Positions 9,779 through 17,865 of a DNA stretch of 64,000 nucleotides are shown here, in pieces. Location of the stretch: positions 124,001 to 188,000 of the forward strand of contig JAXLUK010000001.1 of NCBI GenBank assembly GCA_046329555.1. The letters are read 5' to 3'. The notes below the pieces were generated by a model that saw only the letters and a program-made list of their open reading frames with translations, was not told the DNA's origin and did no database searches. The stretch's first letter is position 1. Each line of letters starts with the position of its first letter. A program made the position numbers and the translations under genes. Origin of the DNA: UBA1941 sp046329555 (GTDB lineage: Bacteria > Bacteroidota > Bacteroidia > Chitinophagales > LD1).

Positions 9779-9960
9779 GCATAAATAAATTTTGATGTGC
9801 AAAGGTAGCATGGCGGGCAGACGCACAAGCCCGACCTAAAAAAACAAAAAGACTACGGCATAAACACAGACCCACCGCACAAGGCTATCATTTATTCCGT
9901 TTCCTTTTGGTTTTTTTATCCGCCATGCAGAGAGATGCACATAAAATTTATTTACTATGC
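9779..9960. repeat. Long nested inverted repeat (element 4, second copy of the core)
   Basis: The outer arms are at 9779-9800 and about 9937-9960 (AATAAATTTT facing AAAATTTATT, with GTGC and GCAC inside). Next are CATGGCGG (about 9809) facing CCGCCATG (about 9920). The core arms are 9838-9863 and 9892-9917, nearly identical to the core of the element at 9077-9185 (AGACTACGGCATA and TTATTCCGTTTCCTTTTGG). The two copies flank the DUF6943-like gene. Confidence 0.65.
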
Positions 9961-10200
9961 ACAAGCATCCTCGTATCAGTTCTGGCAGCCATTCAGGTAT
10001 TTGCCCATTCACACCGCAGGTTCTCCATCAGCACTTGCCTTTGTCACCCTTTGCGTTTCAGCGTTACATCCGCAGGTCATCCTTAGCCCATCAGCCAGTC
10101 TTTGGCATTAAGGTTTATCGGCTTCCATGTGGCTGCTATGTTTGGCGTTATCCTTCGGGTGTTCGTGAGCTTTCAGCATTGCCCTTTTAGGGGCTTTGCT
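9961..10200. other. Non-coding, no gene recognised
   Basis: This stretch is pyrimidine-rich on the plus strand and resembles the DNA at 8,500-8,850 in word use. A 77-codon frame crosses it, but its translation is rich in Pro, Ser and His, lacks any family signature and starts in the arm of the inverted repeat, so it is not called. No promoter or RNA gene was recognised. Confidence 0.4.
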
Positions 10201-10233
10201 GAAAAGAAAAAGCCCCACCAAACTGGTGAGGCC
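10201..10233 (-). terminator. Rho-independent terminator of the 249-aa gene
   Basis: Read on the minus strand, a GCCTCACC stem, AGTTT loop and GGTGGGGC stem are followed by TTTTTCTTTT. It lies about 28 nt beyond the stop codon at 10262. Confidence 0.85.
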
Positions 10234-10261
10234 ATTTCCTAACTGAAAGAAAGAACAGCTT

Positions 10262-11011
10262 TTATGCTACTTCAACAATGTTGAGCACGTTGTAAGCACC
10301 GTTTTTGAGAGAGTACTGAACACCGTTTACTTCCTGGAAGAACTCAATCAGCATCAGGTAAAACTTAGTTCCAGTTCCGGCAGGTACACCGGCAGGAGTA
10401 AGCGTTACAGGTGTGTTGGTTCCGTCAATAGGAAGATTGGTTACAGGGCTGTACTCAATTGCACTGGTTCCGTTGGTGAAGTCAACAACTGCATAAGCAG
10501 ATTTGAAGCTGACATGAGTTGCACCGGAAGGATATGCAATATCATTGATCGGAATGAAAGCGGGAATGTTGATTGCACCTGTTCCACCTGTTACAGTGAA
10601 CGGAGCAAAAAGCACACCGCCTAAAGCTGCATTGTCGTTGAAGTCAAAGTCTTTCAACAGAGCCAATGCCGCAGGGTCAGCAATACCGATTGCAACAGTA
10701 CGTTCACCCCTTGGAGATGTAACGTCATAGTTTTTAATCTGCGTCATGATTTGAGTTAAACGACTGGTAACACGATTGTCAGCAGCGTTCATCATGAGGT
10801 TACGGACAGCGTTGCGGAGCAACTTGCCGGCAGTTGCAGAACTTCCAAACTCAGCTCCGTTTTCACGGGTACGCTGGAAGTTCGGGTCATTTGCAATTCG
10901 TTCAGCAGATACGCCACCTTTGGTTTTTACCAAGTGGCCATCTTGTGTTTTGTAGAAGGTCAGCTCATCCAGAGTGCCTTCAATTTTGAGGATACCTTTA
11001 AGTTTTGCCAT
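10262..11011 (-). CDS. Conserved Bacteroidota protein of unknown function, 249 aa
   Basis: I recognise the type but not a function. The N-terminus MAKLKGILKIEGTLDELTFY, then KTKGGVSAERIANDPNFQRTRENGAEFG (residues 30-57) and an Ala/Arg-rich helix to about residue 85, characterise a family seen repeatedly in Bacteroidota genomes. The C-terminal half is rich in Gly, Thr, Pro and Val (beta-sandwich-like). There is no signal peptide and no membrane segment. The basic start plus beta-rich tail would fit a particle or surface-assembly component, but that is only a guess. It has its own terminator and sits in the accessory region, so it is probably transcribed alone. Confidence 0.75.
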   Translation of the reverse strand: MAKLKGILKIEGTLDELTFYKTQDGHLVKTKGGVSAERIANDPNFQRTRENGAEFGSSATAGKLLRNAVRNLMMNAADNRVTSRLTQIMTQIKNYDVTSPRGERTVAIGIADPAALALLKDFDFNDNAALGGVLFAPFTVTGGTGAINIPAFIPINDIAYPSGATHVSFKSAYAVVDFTNGTSAIEYSPVTNLPIDGTNTPVTLTPAGVPAGTGTKFYLMLIEFFQEVNGVQYSLKNGAYNVLNIVEVA

Positions 11012-11257
11012 TGCTTTAAACTTTTATGAGTTAGTAAATTTGTTTCGACTGATACGCTTTAATCAGCTTACGAAAACAAAATTAGAAGCACTCTAAAGCC
11101 TCTGCAAATGAGCCGTGCCATCCGTGCCGATTGTTCCGCATTATTCCAACAAACACACTTTTACCGCCCTTAAAAAAGATTTATATTTGCAATGTCACTG
11201 CCATATTTGAAGTATATCATCGGTATGGTTAGTGTATGAAGTTGAATAATTGAAATA

Positions 11258-11446
11258 ATGAATAGACTGTGCATTTATCCGAAAGACATTCAGGTAATCA
11301 CAGGCAGAAGCGACAGGTATGGTAGAAACCTTATTAAGAAGATCAAGGACCATTTCAACAAGCAGCAGCACCAGGTTGTTACTGTTGAAGAGTTCTGCCA
11401 GTACATGGGCTTGCAGCCGGAAACGGTTGTCAAGCAACTTCGATAG
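11258..11446 (+). CDS. Small conserved protein, possible helix-turn-helix, 62 aa
   Basis: The sequence opens MNRLCIYPKDIQVITGRSDRYGRN, followed by LIKKIKDHFNKQQH and VVTVEEFCQYMGLQPETVVKQL. The order 'recognition of a graded helix, then a helix ending in a hydrophobic-Gly-Leu turn' resembles excisionase-like or winged-helix DNA-binding small proteins, but I cannot assign a family. It has a high proportion of Lys and Gln. A TATATTTG -7-like element lies at 11182-11189, about 70 nt upstream. It is the last gene-like feature before core chromosomal genes and may belong to the mobile region. Confidence 0.55.
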   Translation: MNRLCIYPKDIQVITGRSDRYGRNLIKKIKDHFNKQQHQVVTVEEFCQYMGLQPETVVKQLR

Positions 11447-11857
11447 GTTGTAACCTTATCTTTGCTTTTGCTTATGATAAGGCACAGCACACTCTACACT
11501 CAACAACTTTTTTTCCTTTCTTTGTTGAGCAGTTTCCTTTGATAATACAGCCTTTGTTGGCTATTTGTTGCCCAATTAGCTGAAAGCCTTGATAATTAAG
11601 GGCTCACTATTTTTTGTATCGGAAAGTAACCGATATAAAAAGGCACACCATTAGCGGCATTCAAATCAGCTGAAACATAGTAGCAGCATGACTTTCGAGC
11701 AATTTTAGATGCCTTCATTGCAAATTACCGAAACCACCGTTTTGAAGCCATTTTGCCAATTTTTGTACCTTATTTGTACCACGGATAACGAATTACCTTC
11801 CATGGTACAAAATTCTACCGGCTCTTCCAATACCAACATCAGCTAATTGATGAGGCA
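11447..11857. other. Non-coding stretch at the edge of the accessory region
   Basis: No gene is supported. A tandem TTGTACC TTATTTGTACC pair lies at about 11763-11780 and a reverse-oriented GGTAC at about 11803, so GTACC-type words cluster within about 45 nt. Such repeats can be recombination or regulator sites, but no integrase gene is visible. The czcA stop codon follows at 11858. Confidence 0.35.
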
Positions 11858-14800
11858 TTACTGTCCTACCTCATCCAACGTTTCAAACTCATGAAACTTT
11901 TTGGTATGGTTACGCATGTAGACACTCTCAAACATCAGCGGGAACACCAGCATGGTTACAAACGTAGCCATGATAATTCCTCCAATCACAACAATAGCCA
12001 GCGGTTTTTGCGTTTCGCTTCCGATACCAGTAGAAATTGCCGCAGGTAACAGGCCCAATGCCGCCATCAAGGCAGTCATTACAACCGGTCGTACCCGGCT
12101 CTCTACCCCTTTAAGTATCGCATCTTTTAAGCTCATGTTTTCGTCCAGATTGTGCTTAAATACACTCACCAGAATTACGCCGTTCTGAATACAAACCCCA
12201 AACAAAGCGATGAATCCGATACCTGCAGAAATACTAAAGTTGGTTCCGGTAATCAATAAGGCCAGAATACCACCAGCAATCGCAAACAACACATTACACA
12301 ACACCAACAGCGAATCCTTCAAATTTCCGAACATGATAAACAACAGAATCAATACACCCACCATAGCTGCCGGAACGGTTCTGGCCAGGCCCTTAGTAGC
12401 ACGAATCTGATTTTCAAAATCACCTTTCCAAATAATTTTATACCCGGGAGGTAACTTTACGTTTTTCTCTACTTTATTTATTCCTTCCATCACCGCACTG
12501 CCCATATCGCGATTGCGCACGCTGAATTTCACCGCTGAACAACGCAAATTTTCTTCATGGAATACTAATACCGGCCCCGTGATATACTTGATATCAGCAA
12601 TTTGCTTAATGGGCACCATGGTTTCTTTATCAGTGGGTACCAGCAAGTTGCCAATATCTTCTTCATCGCGACGGAATTCTTTGGCATAACGAATACGCAA
12701 ATCGAAACGTTGCTGCCCCTCATAAATTACGGAAGCCGCTTTCCCACCAATGGCCATTTCTACTACCGTACCGGCTTCTTCGGCGCGTACGCCATAAGAT
12801 GCCATGCGCTTTTTATCAAAATTAATTTGCAACTCAGGCTGTCCGATATTCCTGATTACGCCCAAATCTTCAACACCTTTTACAGATTTGAGTTGCTCAT
12901 TCACTTTTTCCGCCAAATCCGTTAATACGAATAAATCGTTACCGTAAATCTTAGCCGCAATAGAGCCCTTCACACCGCTTACTGCTTCTTCCACATTATC
13001 CATAATGGGCTGTGAGAAATTAAAATTGATACCCGGAAAACCGTGCTCCAATTTATCCTGCATTTCGCCAATCAATGCCACCTTGGTCAACGGCCGCTTC
13101 CATTCTTCTTTTGGATATATATCAACGAAGAATTCAATATTGTAAAAACCAGTTGGATCGGTACCATCATTCGGACGACCTGTTTGCGACAATACTTGTT
13201 TCACTTCAGGATACGATCTGAAAATTTTACGCATCCGTTGTGTCAACTCCGTTGACTGCTGTAATGAGATACTCATCGGGCATGTGGCGCGAACATAAAT
13301 GGAGCCTTCGTTCAACTGCGGTAAAAATTCGGTACCCAAAAACTTCGCCATCGCAATACAAACTGCAATGCCGATACTGGATACCACCAATACGATGCGC
13401 TTGTTATGGTAAACCATTTCAAACAACCGCATATATCCATTGGTAAGTCCGTTTACTATGGGGTTATCTTTCTCACGAACGTTCTTGTTTAACAAAACAC
13501 GGCTTAATGCCGGAACCAGTGTAAGTGTAAAAATTAAAGCGCCCAAAAGTGCAAATCCCAAGGTATATGCCAGTGGAGAAAACATCTTTCCTTCAACTTT
13601 TTCGAAAAGGAAGATGGGCATCAAACAAGTGAGGATAATGAGTTTGGCAAAGAAGATGGCTTTACCCATTTGCACACCGGTTATCCGTATAACACCCAAT
13701 TTGGCGAGCGCATTGAACTTATCCATACCTCTTTTGTGCGCTAAATGATCCAGTGTAACAAATATTCCTTCTACCATCACCACAGCGCCATCAATGATAA
13801 TTCCGAAGTCAATGGCACCCATTGATAACAAATTAGCGCTCATGCCCTTCAAACGAAGACAGATAAAGGCAAACAGCAACGCCAAAGGAATGATGATGGA
13901 CACGATTACCGTAGTACGCCAATCTGCCATAAAAACGAACACAATCACGGTTACCAGAAAGATTCCCTCCAGCAAATTGTGCGTAATGGTGTGTGTGCAG
14001 AAGGAAATAAGATTGGAACGATCGTAAAAGGGACGAAGCTTCGTATCATGCGGCAGGTAGGTTTCATTTATTTCAGTGACTTTGTCATGAAGCCGATCCA
14101 AAACAGCAGCCGGATTTTCCCCTTTGCGCAACAACACAATGCCTTCTACCATATCTGCTTGATCATCCTTGCCTACTTGTCCCAAACGCGGTTGTGCGCT
14201 CTCGCTCACTACAGCCACATTTTTAACCAATATAGGTGTTGCCTTAATGTTTTCAATGACGATATTTTCAATATCCTCAACATTCTTCAATAAGCCAATG
14301 CCACGCACAACGTAGCTTTGCCCGCTCTTCTGAATAACATCACCGCCAACATTGAGGTTACTGGCACTTACCGCCTTGTATAAATCAAGAGAAGTGATAT
14401 TGTATTTCCGCAGCAGATAAGGGTCAACAGTAATTTCATAGGCTTTTACTTCTCCGCCAAAACTTACTACATCGGCTACGCCGGGAACTGATTTCAAATG
14501 GCGCTCTACTACCCAATCCTGCAATGTTTTCAGTTGGCGAGAAGTTCGCTTGCGGCTCTGTAAGGTATATCTGAAAATCTCACCGGTTGGGGCATACGCC
14601 GGCTGTAACTCCGCTTCTACGCCATCAGGCAAATTAACGTTTACAATGCGACTCATCACCTGCTGACGGGCAAAAGGATCATCTACCCCATCTTCAAAAA
14701 TGATGGTAACCACAGAAAGGCCAAATAACGAAGTGGAACGTAAATTGGTCTTCTTCTGCACCGAATTCATCTCGATTTCAATTGGTACCGTGATGAATTT

Positions 14801-14995
14801 TTCTACCTCTTCAGCAGATCTACCTGGCCATTGCGTAATGATGACAATCTGTGAATTAGTTACATCCGGAAACGCCTCCAAAGGAGTATTCAGATAACTC
14901 CAAATACCGGCCAATACCGCAATACCCGTCATTGAAAAAACAAAGGCACGGTTCACTAGCGAGAAGCTAATGATAGCTTTTATCATTTTATTCAT
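11858..14995 (-). CDS. czcA: Heavy-metal RND efflux pump, CzcA/CusA family
   Basis: This 1,045-residue inner-membrane proton/metal antiporter of the heavy-metal RND class takes cations from periplasm or cytoplasm and passes them to the adaptor and outer-membrane channel encoded just downstream. The family order is complete: first transmembrane helix at residues ~10-30, periplasmic porter domain with WPGRSAEEVEKFITVPIE, a helix bundle from ~340, a second porter half, and a terminal helix bundle. Transmembrane helix 4 keeps the proton-relay acids in GAIDFGIIIDGAVVMVE (Asp396, Asp402, Glu409), the pattern of divalent-cation (Zn/Co/Cd) exporters. It is the last gene of a four-gene minus-strand operon, 19 nt after the adaptor gene. 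The metal cannot be fixed from sequence alone. Confidence 0.93.
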   Translation of the reverse strand: MNKMIKAIISFSLVNRAFVFSMTGIAVLAGIWSYLNTPLEAFPDVTNSQIVIITQWPGRSAEEVEKFITVPIEIEMNSVQKKTNLRSTSLFGLSVVTIIFEDGVDDPFARQQVMSRIVNVNLPDGVEAELQPAYAPTGEIFRYTLQSRKRTSRQLKTLQDWVVERHLKSVPGVADVVSFGGEVKAYEITVDPYLLRKYNITSLDLYKAVSASNLNVGGDVIQKSGQSYVVRGIGLLKNVEDIENIVIENIKATPILVKNVAVVSESAQPRLGQVGKDDQADMVEGIVLLRKGENPAAVLDRLHDKVTEINETYLPHDTKLRPFYDRSNLISFCTHTITHNLLEGIFLVTVIVFVFMADWRTTVIVSIIIPLALLFAFICLRLKGMSANLLSMGAIDFGIIIDGAVVMVEGIFVTLDHLAHKRGMDKFNALAKLGVIRITGVQMGKAIFFAKLIILTCLMPIFLFEKVEGKMFSPLAYTLGFALLGALIFTLTLVPALSRVLLNKNVREKDNPIVNGLTNGYMRLFEMVYHNKRIVLVVSSIGIAVCIAMAKFLGTEFLPQLNEGSIYVRATCPMSISLQQSTELTQRMRKIFRSYPEVKQVLSQTGRPNDGTDPTGFYNIEFFVDIYPKEEWKRPLTKVALIGEMQDKLEHGFPGINFNFSQPIMDNVEEAVSGVKGSIAAKIYGNDLFVLTDLAEKVNEQLKSVKGVEDLGVIRNIGQPELQINFDKKRMASYGVRAEEAGTVVEMAIGGKAASVIYEGQQRFDLRIRYAKEFRRDEEDIGNLLVPTDKETMVPIKQIADIKYITGPVLVFHEENLRCSAVKFSVRNRDMGSAVMEGINKVEKNVKLPPGYKIIWKGDFENQIRATKGLARTVPAAMVGVLILLFIMFGNLKDSLLVLCNVLFAIAGGILALLITGTNFSISAGIGFIALFGVCIQNGVILVSVFKHNLDENMSLKDAILKGVESRVRPVVMTALMAALGLLPAAISTGIGSETQKPLAIVVIGGIIMATFVTMLVFPLMFESVYMRNHTKKFHEFETLDEVGQ

Positions 14996-15014
14996 ACCTT
15001 ATTTTATGAGAGGT

Positions 15015-16115
15015 TTAGAGCGCGTTGAAAATGAGCAGTTGATTTCTGGAAACAATTTTAGTTCCCGGCGACACACCACTCCGGATATAAACTAATCCAT
15101 CGGAATCATTATGCATGGGGTATAATTCTACCTGCTGTGCTTTTACATCAGTCTTGCTATTATAGATAACCACATAGTATTTACTATCGTCAAAAACCAA
15201 GGCGTCACGGGGAATTGCTGCAACCTGAAGCATTTGTTCATAATCCAAAGTAACCCGCGCAAACATTTCCGGTTTAAGGTCCCGATTTGGATTATCTAAA
15301 ACCACGCGAACTTTCATGGTCTTGGTCTCAGGATCCAAAATGTTGGTGATGTTACTGATGGTGCCGCGGTACACTTTATCGGGGTAAGCAATAGTATGTA
15401 CGTTCACCTGTTCGCCGATTTTAACCTTATTAATATCCGCTTCATAAACACTGGCAATTACCCATACCTGTGCTAAATCAGAAACTACAAACATCGGATC
15501 GCTGGCACTGCCATCAACCACCTGATTAGGATTTACTTTCCTATCAACAACATAGCCGTTTTGTGGTGCCAGAATAGTTACTTCGCCTCCGTTTTCCATT
15601 CCGCCAATCACTGAAAGTTTCTTTTTCGCAGCATCCACATCTGCCTGCTGGCGAAAAACTTCCTGTTGTGCTTCTAATACCTCACGCTGTGAATTGATGC
15701 CTTTTGCTTCCAGGTCTTTAGCTACTTCTAATGCCTTTTGTGCTACCCGCAGCTCAGCCATATTTGAATTCAACTCGCCTTGAAGTCCCGCCAACTCAGT
15801 ACTCCGCATGGTGGCCATTACTTGACCCTTGGTTACAAAATCACCTAACTGTACACGAACTTCTGTGATTGTTCCGGTTACCAACGGCATCACCCGAACT
15901 ACCGCATTATCATTATAGGTAACCTCGCCATTCAATTCCAGGTTGCCCTGCAGCAAATGCGATTGAACCGTATCAATTGTAATTAATTGTGCAATGGAAT
16001 CATTCATCCTGAATTCGTCATCATTAGTTTCAGCTTTCTGCTCGTGATGACAGGAAGTTAGCGCCAATAGCGCAGCGATGATTCCCATTAAGATTGAGCT
16101 GTTTATTGCTTTCAT
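15015..16115 (-). CDS. czcB: RND periplasmic adaptor subunit, CzcB family
   Basis: This 366-residue membrane-fusion protein bridges the RND pump and the TolC-like channel. The N-terminus ends in a lipobox-like LLALTSCHHEQ, so it is probably a lipoprotein. It continues with a first beta/biotinyl-lipoyl half (VTGTITEVRVQLGDFVTKGQ), an alpha-helical hairpin at about 115-170, the second lipoyl half (VTILAPQNGYVVDRKVNPNQVV), and beta-barrel and membrane-proximal domains to the end. The His/Glu-rich HHEQKAETNDDE stretch after the cysteine could help bind metal. It lies 18 nt downstream of czcC and 19 nt upstream of czcA. Confidence 0.93.
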   Translation of the reverse strand: MKAINSSILMGIIAALLALTSCHHEQKAETNDDEFRMNDSIAQLITIDTVQSHLLQGNLELNGEVTYNDNAVVRVMPLVTGTITEVRVQLGDFVTKGQVMATMRSTELAGLQGELNSNMAELRVAQKALEVAKDLEAKGINSQREVLEAQQEVFRQQADVDAAKKKLSVIGGMENGGEVTILAPQNGYVVDRKVNPNQVVDGSASDPMFVVSDLAQVWVIASVYEADINKVKIGEQVNVHTIAYPDKVYRGTISNITNILDPETKTMKVRVVLDNPNRDLKPEMFARVTLDYEQMLQVAAIPRDALVFDDSKYYVVIYNSKTDVKAQQVELYPMHNDSDGLVYIRSGVSPGTKIVSRNQLLIFNAL

Positions 16116-16133
16116 ATTATTTATAGCCTGATT

Positions 16134-17390
16134 TTAAAGTATGTCCTTTCCTAATTCAAAGTTTAAACGCTGTACTTGCAGGCGCAGCGAAGTTTCAATG
16201 TCAATAAGATTAAAGCGGGTGTTGCGGTAGGCATCAAAATATTCCAAAAATTCAATCAACCCAATGGTTCTCGATTGGTAACTATCGTAGATACCTTTGT
16301 AAATCTCATCCGCTCCGTTTCCCAACTGTTTTTTGGCCCTTTCATACATTTGCTGCGCATTAAGCAATCTAGTATACTCACGAACCAGGCTATTATGCAC
16401 CTCGATTTCCTTCAATTGCAATTCATACTGGCGCTTTTGATTTTCAGCTTTAGCAATTTTGATGTTTCCCTGATTATGGTTGAACACCGGTAGCGGTACA
16501 CTAACCACCAACCCGGTATAGTTATTTTCAGAAGAACCGTAGCGATCATAATCAACACCTAAACGAAGATCAGGTGCGCCATTCATCTTAGCTAACTGTA
16601 CTTCTTTTTGTCCGATTTCTGTTTGCAATCGTGCTTCTAAAACATCCTGACGATTAGCGAAGGCTACCTGTTCCAGAGAATCTAAAACCAAGGCTTTGAT
16701 ATTGCGATTTACCTCATCGGCTGGCTCTGAAGCAATGATTACTTCATTACCACTCAGCCCCAACATTGATTTCAAATTTGACTGATTTTGGATGCACTGA
16801 TCTGCTATATTTCGCTGGTCGTTTTGTAACGACAGCAACTGGCTATTTAGTCGAATCAATTCTTTGCGTGCTACATTGCCCTTTTCTACCTGATAATTAA
16901 CTACGGCAATCAAGCGTTCTAATGCCGTGATACCATCCTGAAATACGGCGTATTTGCGCTGCCCATCTACCAATTGAAAAAAGCTTTCACGTAATTCATA
17001 TCGTAAGCCCCGCAGTACATTGTAATATTCCAATTCGCTGAGCTTGACGCGGTCTTTATTGATCGCCACTTCTTTCCAATGCTTTCCAGCTGTAGAAATT
17101 AATTGGGTTACCTGAACATCAAACTGTGTATTGGGATTATGTGAAAGGAACTCCTTTCGGTTGATGCTATAGAGCTGCCGATTCAGGTCAACCTCGGGAT
17201 TATCAAACAATTTTGATTGCAGCAACAGGCCTTTGGCCACATCGATATCTGTTTTCGCCAGCAATAGTTCCAGGTTATTATCCAGGAACAATCGCTCACA
17301 CCCTTTAAGATCAAGGCGTAGTGTGTCGCCCGCAGCCCGGGCGCCAGCGCTCATGAAAACGCAATAGAACAGCAACAGCCATTTATTCAT
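16134..17390 (-). CDS. czcC: TolC-family outer membrane channel, CzcC-like
   Basis: A 418-residue outer-membrane efflux protein with a cleavable signal peptide (MNKWLLLFYCVFMSAGARAA). Two repeats of the outer-membrane efflux domain follow (about 30-205 and 225-410). They are dominated by long amphipathic helices such as NNLELLLAKTDIDVAKGLLLQ and end with DIETSLRLQVQRLNFELGK, a typical TolC-family ending. It provides the trimeric exit duct for the tripartite metal pump encoded with it. It is the second gene of the operon. Confidence 0.9.
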   Translation of the reverse strand: MNKWLLLFYCVFMSAGARAAGDTLRLDLKGCERLFLDNNLELLLAKTDIDVAKGLLLQSKLFDNPEVDLNRQLYSINRKEFLSHNPNTQFDVQVTQLISTAGKHWKEVAINKDRVKLSELEYYNVLRGLRYELRESFFQLVDGQRKYAVFQDGITALERLIAVVNYQVEKGNVARKELIRLNSQLLSLQNDQRNIADQCIQNQSNLKSMLGLSGNEVIIASEPADEVNRNIKALVLDSLEQVAFANRQDVLEARLQTEIGQKEVQLAKMNGAPDLRLGVDYDRYGSSENNYTGLVVSVPLPVFNHNQGNIKIAKAENQKRQYELQLKEIEVHNSLVREYTRLLNAQQMYERAKKQLGNGADEIYKGIYDSYQSRTIGLIEFLEYFDAYRNTRFNLIDIETSLRLQVQRLNFELGKDIL

Positions 17391-17448
17391 AACTATCTTA
17401 CAAAAAATTGTGGAAAAAGAAATATAGGTCAGCGTGAAAATCCGGAAC

Positions 17449-17793
17449 TCATCCGCAGATTTTCATCGATTTAAAGAGCAAATACAAGGGCGGCGTTCCG
17501 CATTTATCTGTACACGCGGATTTAAAAAAAGTTCCGTTGATATCGGCATCCGTTGGTAGATGCAGTAGATCGGGATGTTGAGGCGTAAAGTCAGAAATCA
17601 GCATTTCGCCTGAATCATCATTTTCGCTATCCTCTTCTACTAACCATATCATATCAGCAATAGACCCCGAGCGATCCGCAGCATGTTGCACCGCAGCGCC
17701 CTTTGCGAGAGGTACACCAGCAAACCAATCAACTGCAAAACAGGTGCTTTTAACTACCAGCAGCAGAAACAATATGGTGATAATTCTTTTCAA
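17449..17793 (-). CDS. Small exported protein at the head of the czc operon, 114 aa
   Basis: The signal peptide MKRIITILFLLLVVKSTCFA is followed by an acidic segment with EEDSENDDSGE, a histidine-containing FTPQHPDLLHL and a C-terminal part with three cysteines (ACTDKCGTPPLY...KICG). I do not recognise the family. Acidic, His and Cys residues in a short periplasmic protein heading a metal-efflux operon suggest metal binding, but this is inference. The only fitting start is a TTG at 17793, seven nt after a TAAATTTG -7 element, so the mRNA may be nearly leaderless. The czcC start lies 58 nt further on. Confidence 0.65.
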   Translation of the reverse strand: MKRIITILFLLLVVKSTCFAVDWFAGVPLAKGAAVQHAADRSGSIADMIWLVEEDSENDDSGEMLISDFTPQHPDLLHLPTDADINGTFFKSACTDKCGTPPLYLLFKSMKICG

Positions 17794-17800
17794 TTACCGG

Positions 17801-17808
17801 CAAATTTA
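17801..17808 (-). promoter_or_regulatory. Candidate -7 element of the metal-efflux operon
   Basis: On the minus strand this reads TAAATTTG, matching the Bacteroidota -7 consensus TAnnTTTG, directly upstream of the TTG start at 17793. No clear TTTG -33 element stands at the usual 19-21 nt distance. Confidence 0.5.
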
Positions 17809-17865
17809 ACAACCTGCAGCCATCAGCAGGTTATTCAATTTGCAAAAGTTGTTAATTGAGATGAA

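Noticed and set aside
9957..10190. 77-codon frame on the plus strand
   Set aside because: Begins inside an inverted-repeat arm and its composition is like the surrounding non-coding DNA; no homologous motif recognised.
11560..11830. Possible integrase remnant or attachment site
   Set aside because: Minus-strand translation gives only short broken peptides with no integrase motif; only GTACC repeats remain, which are too short for a claim.
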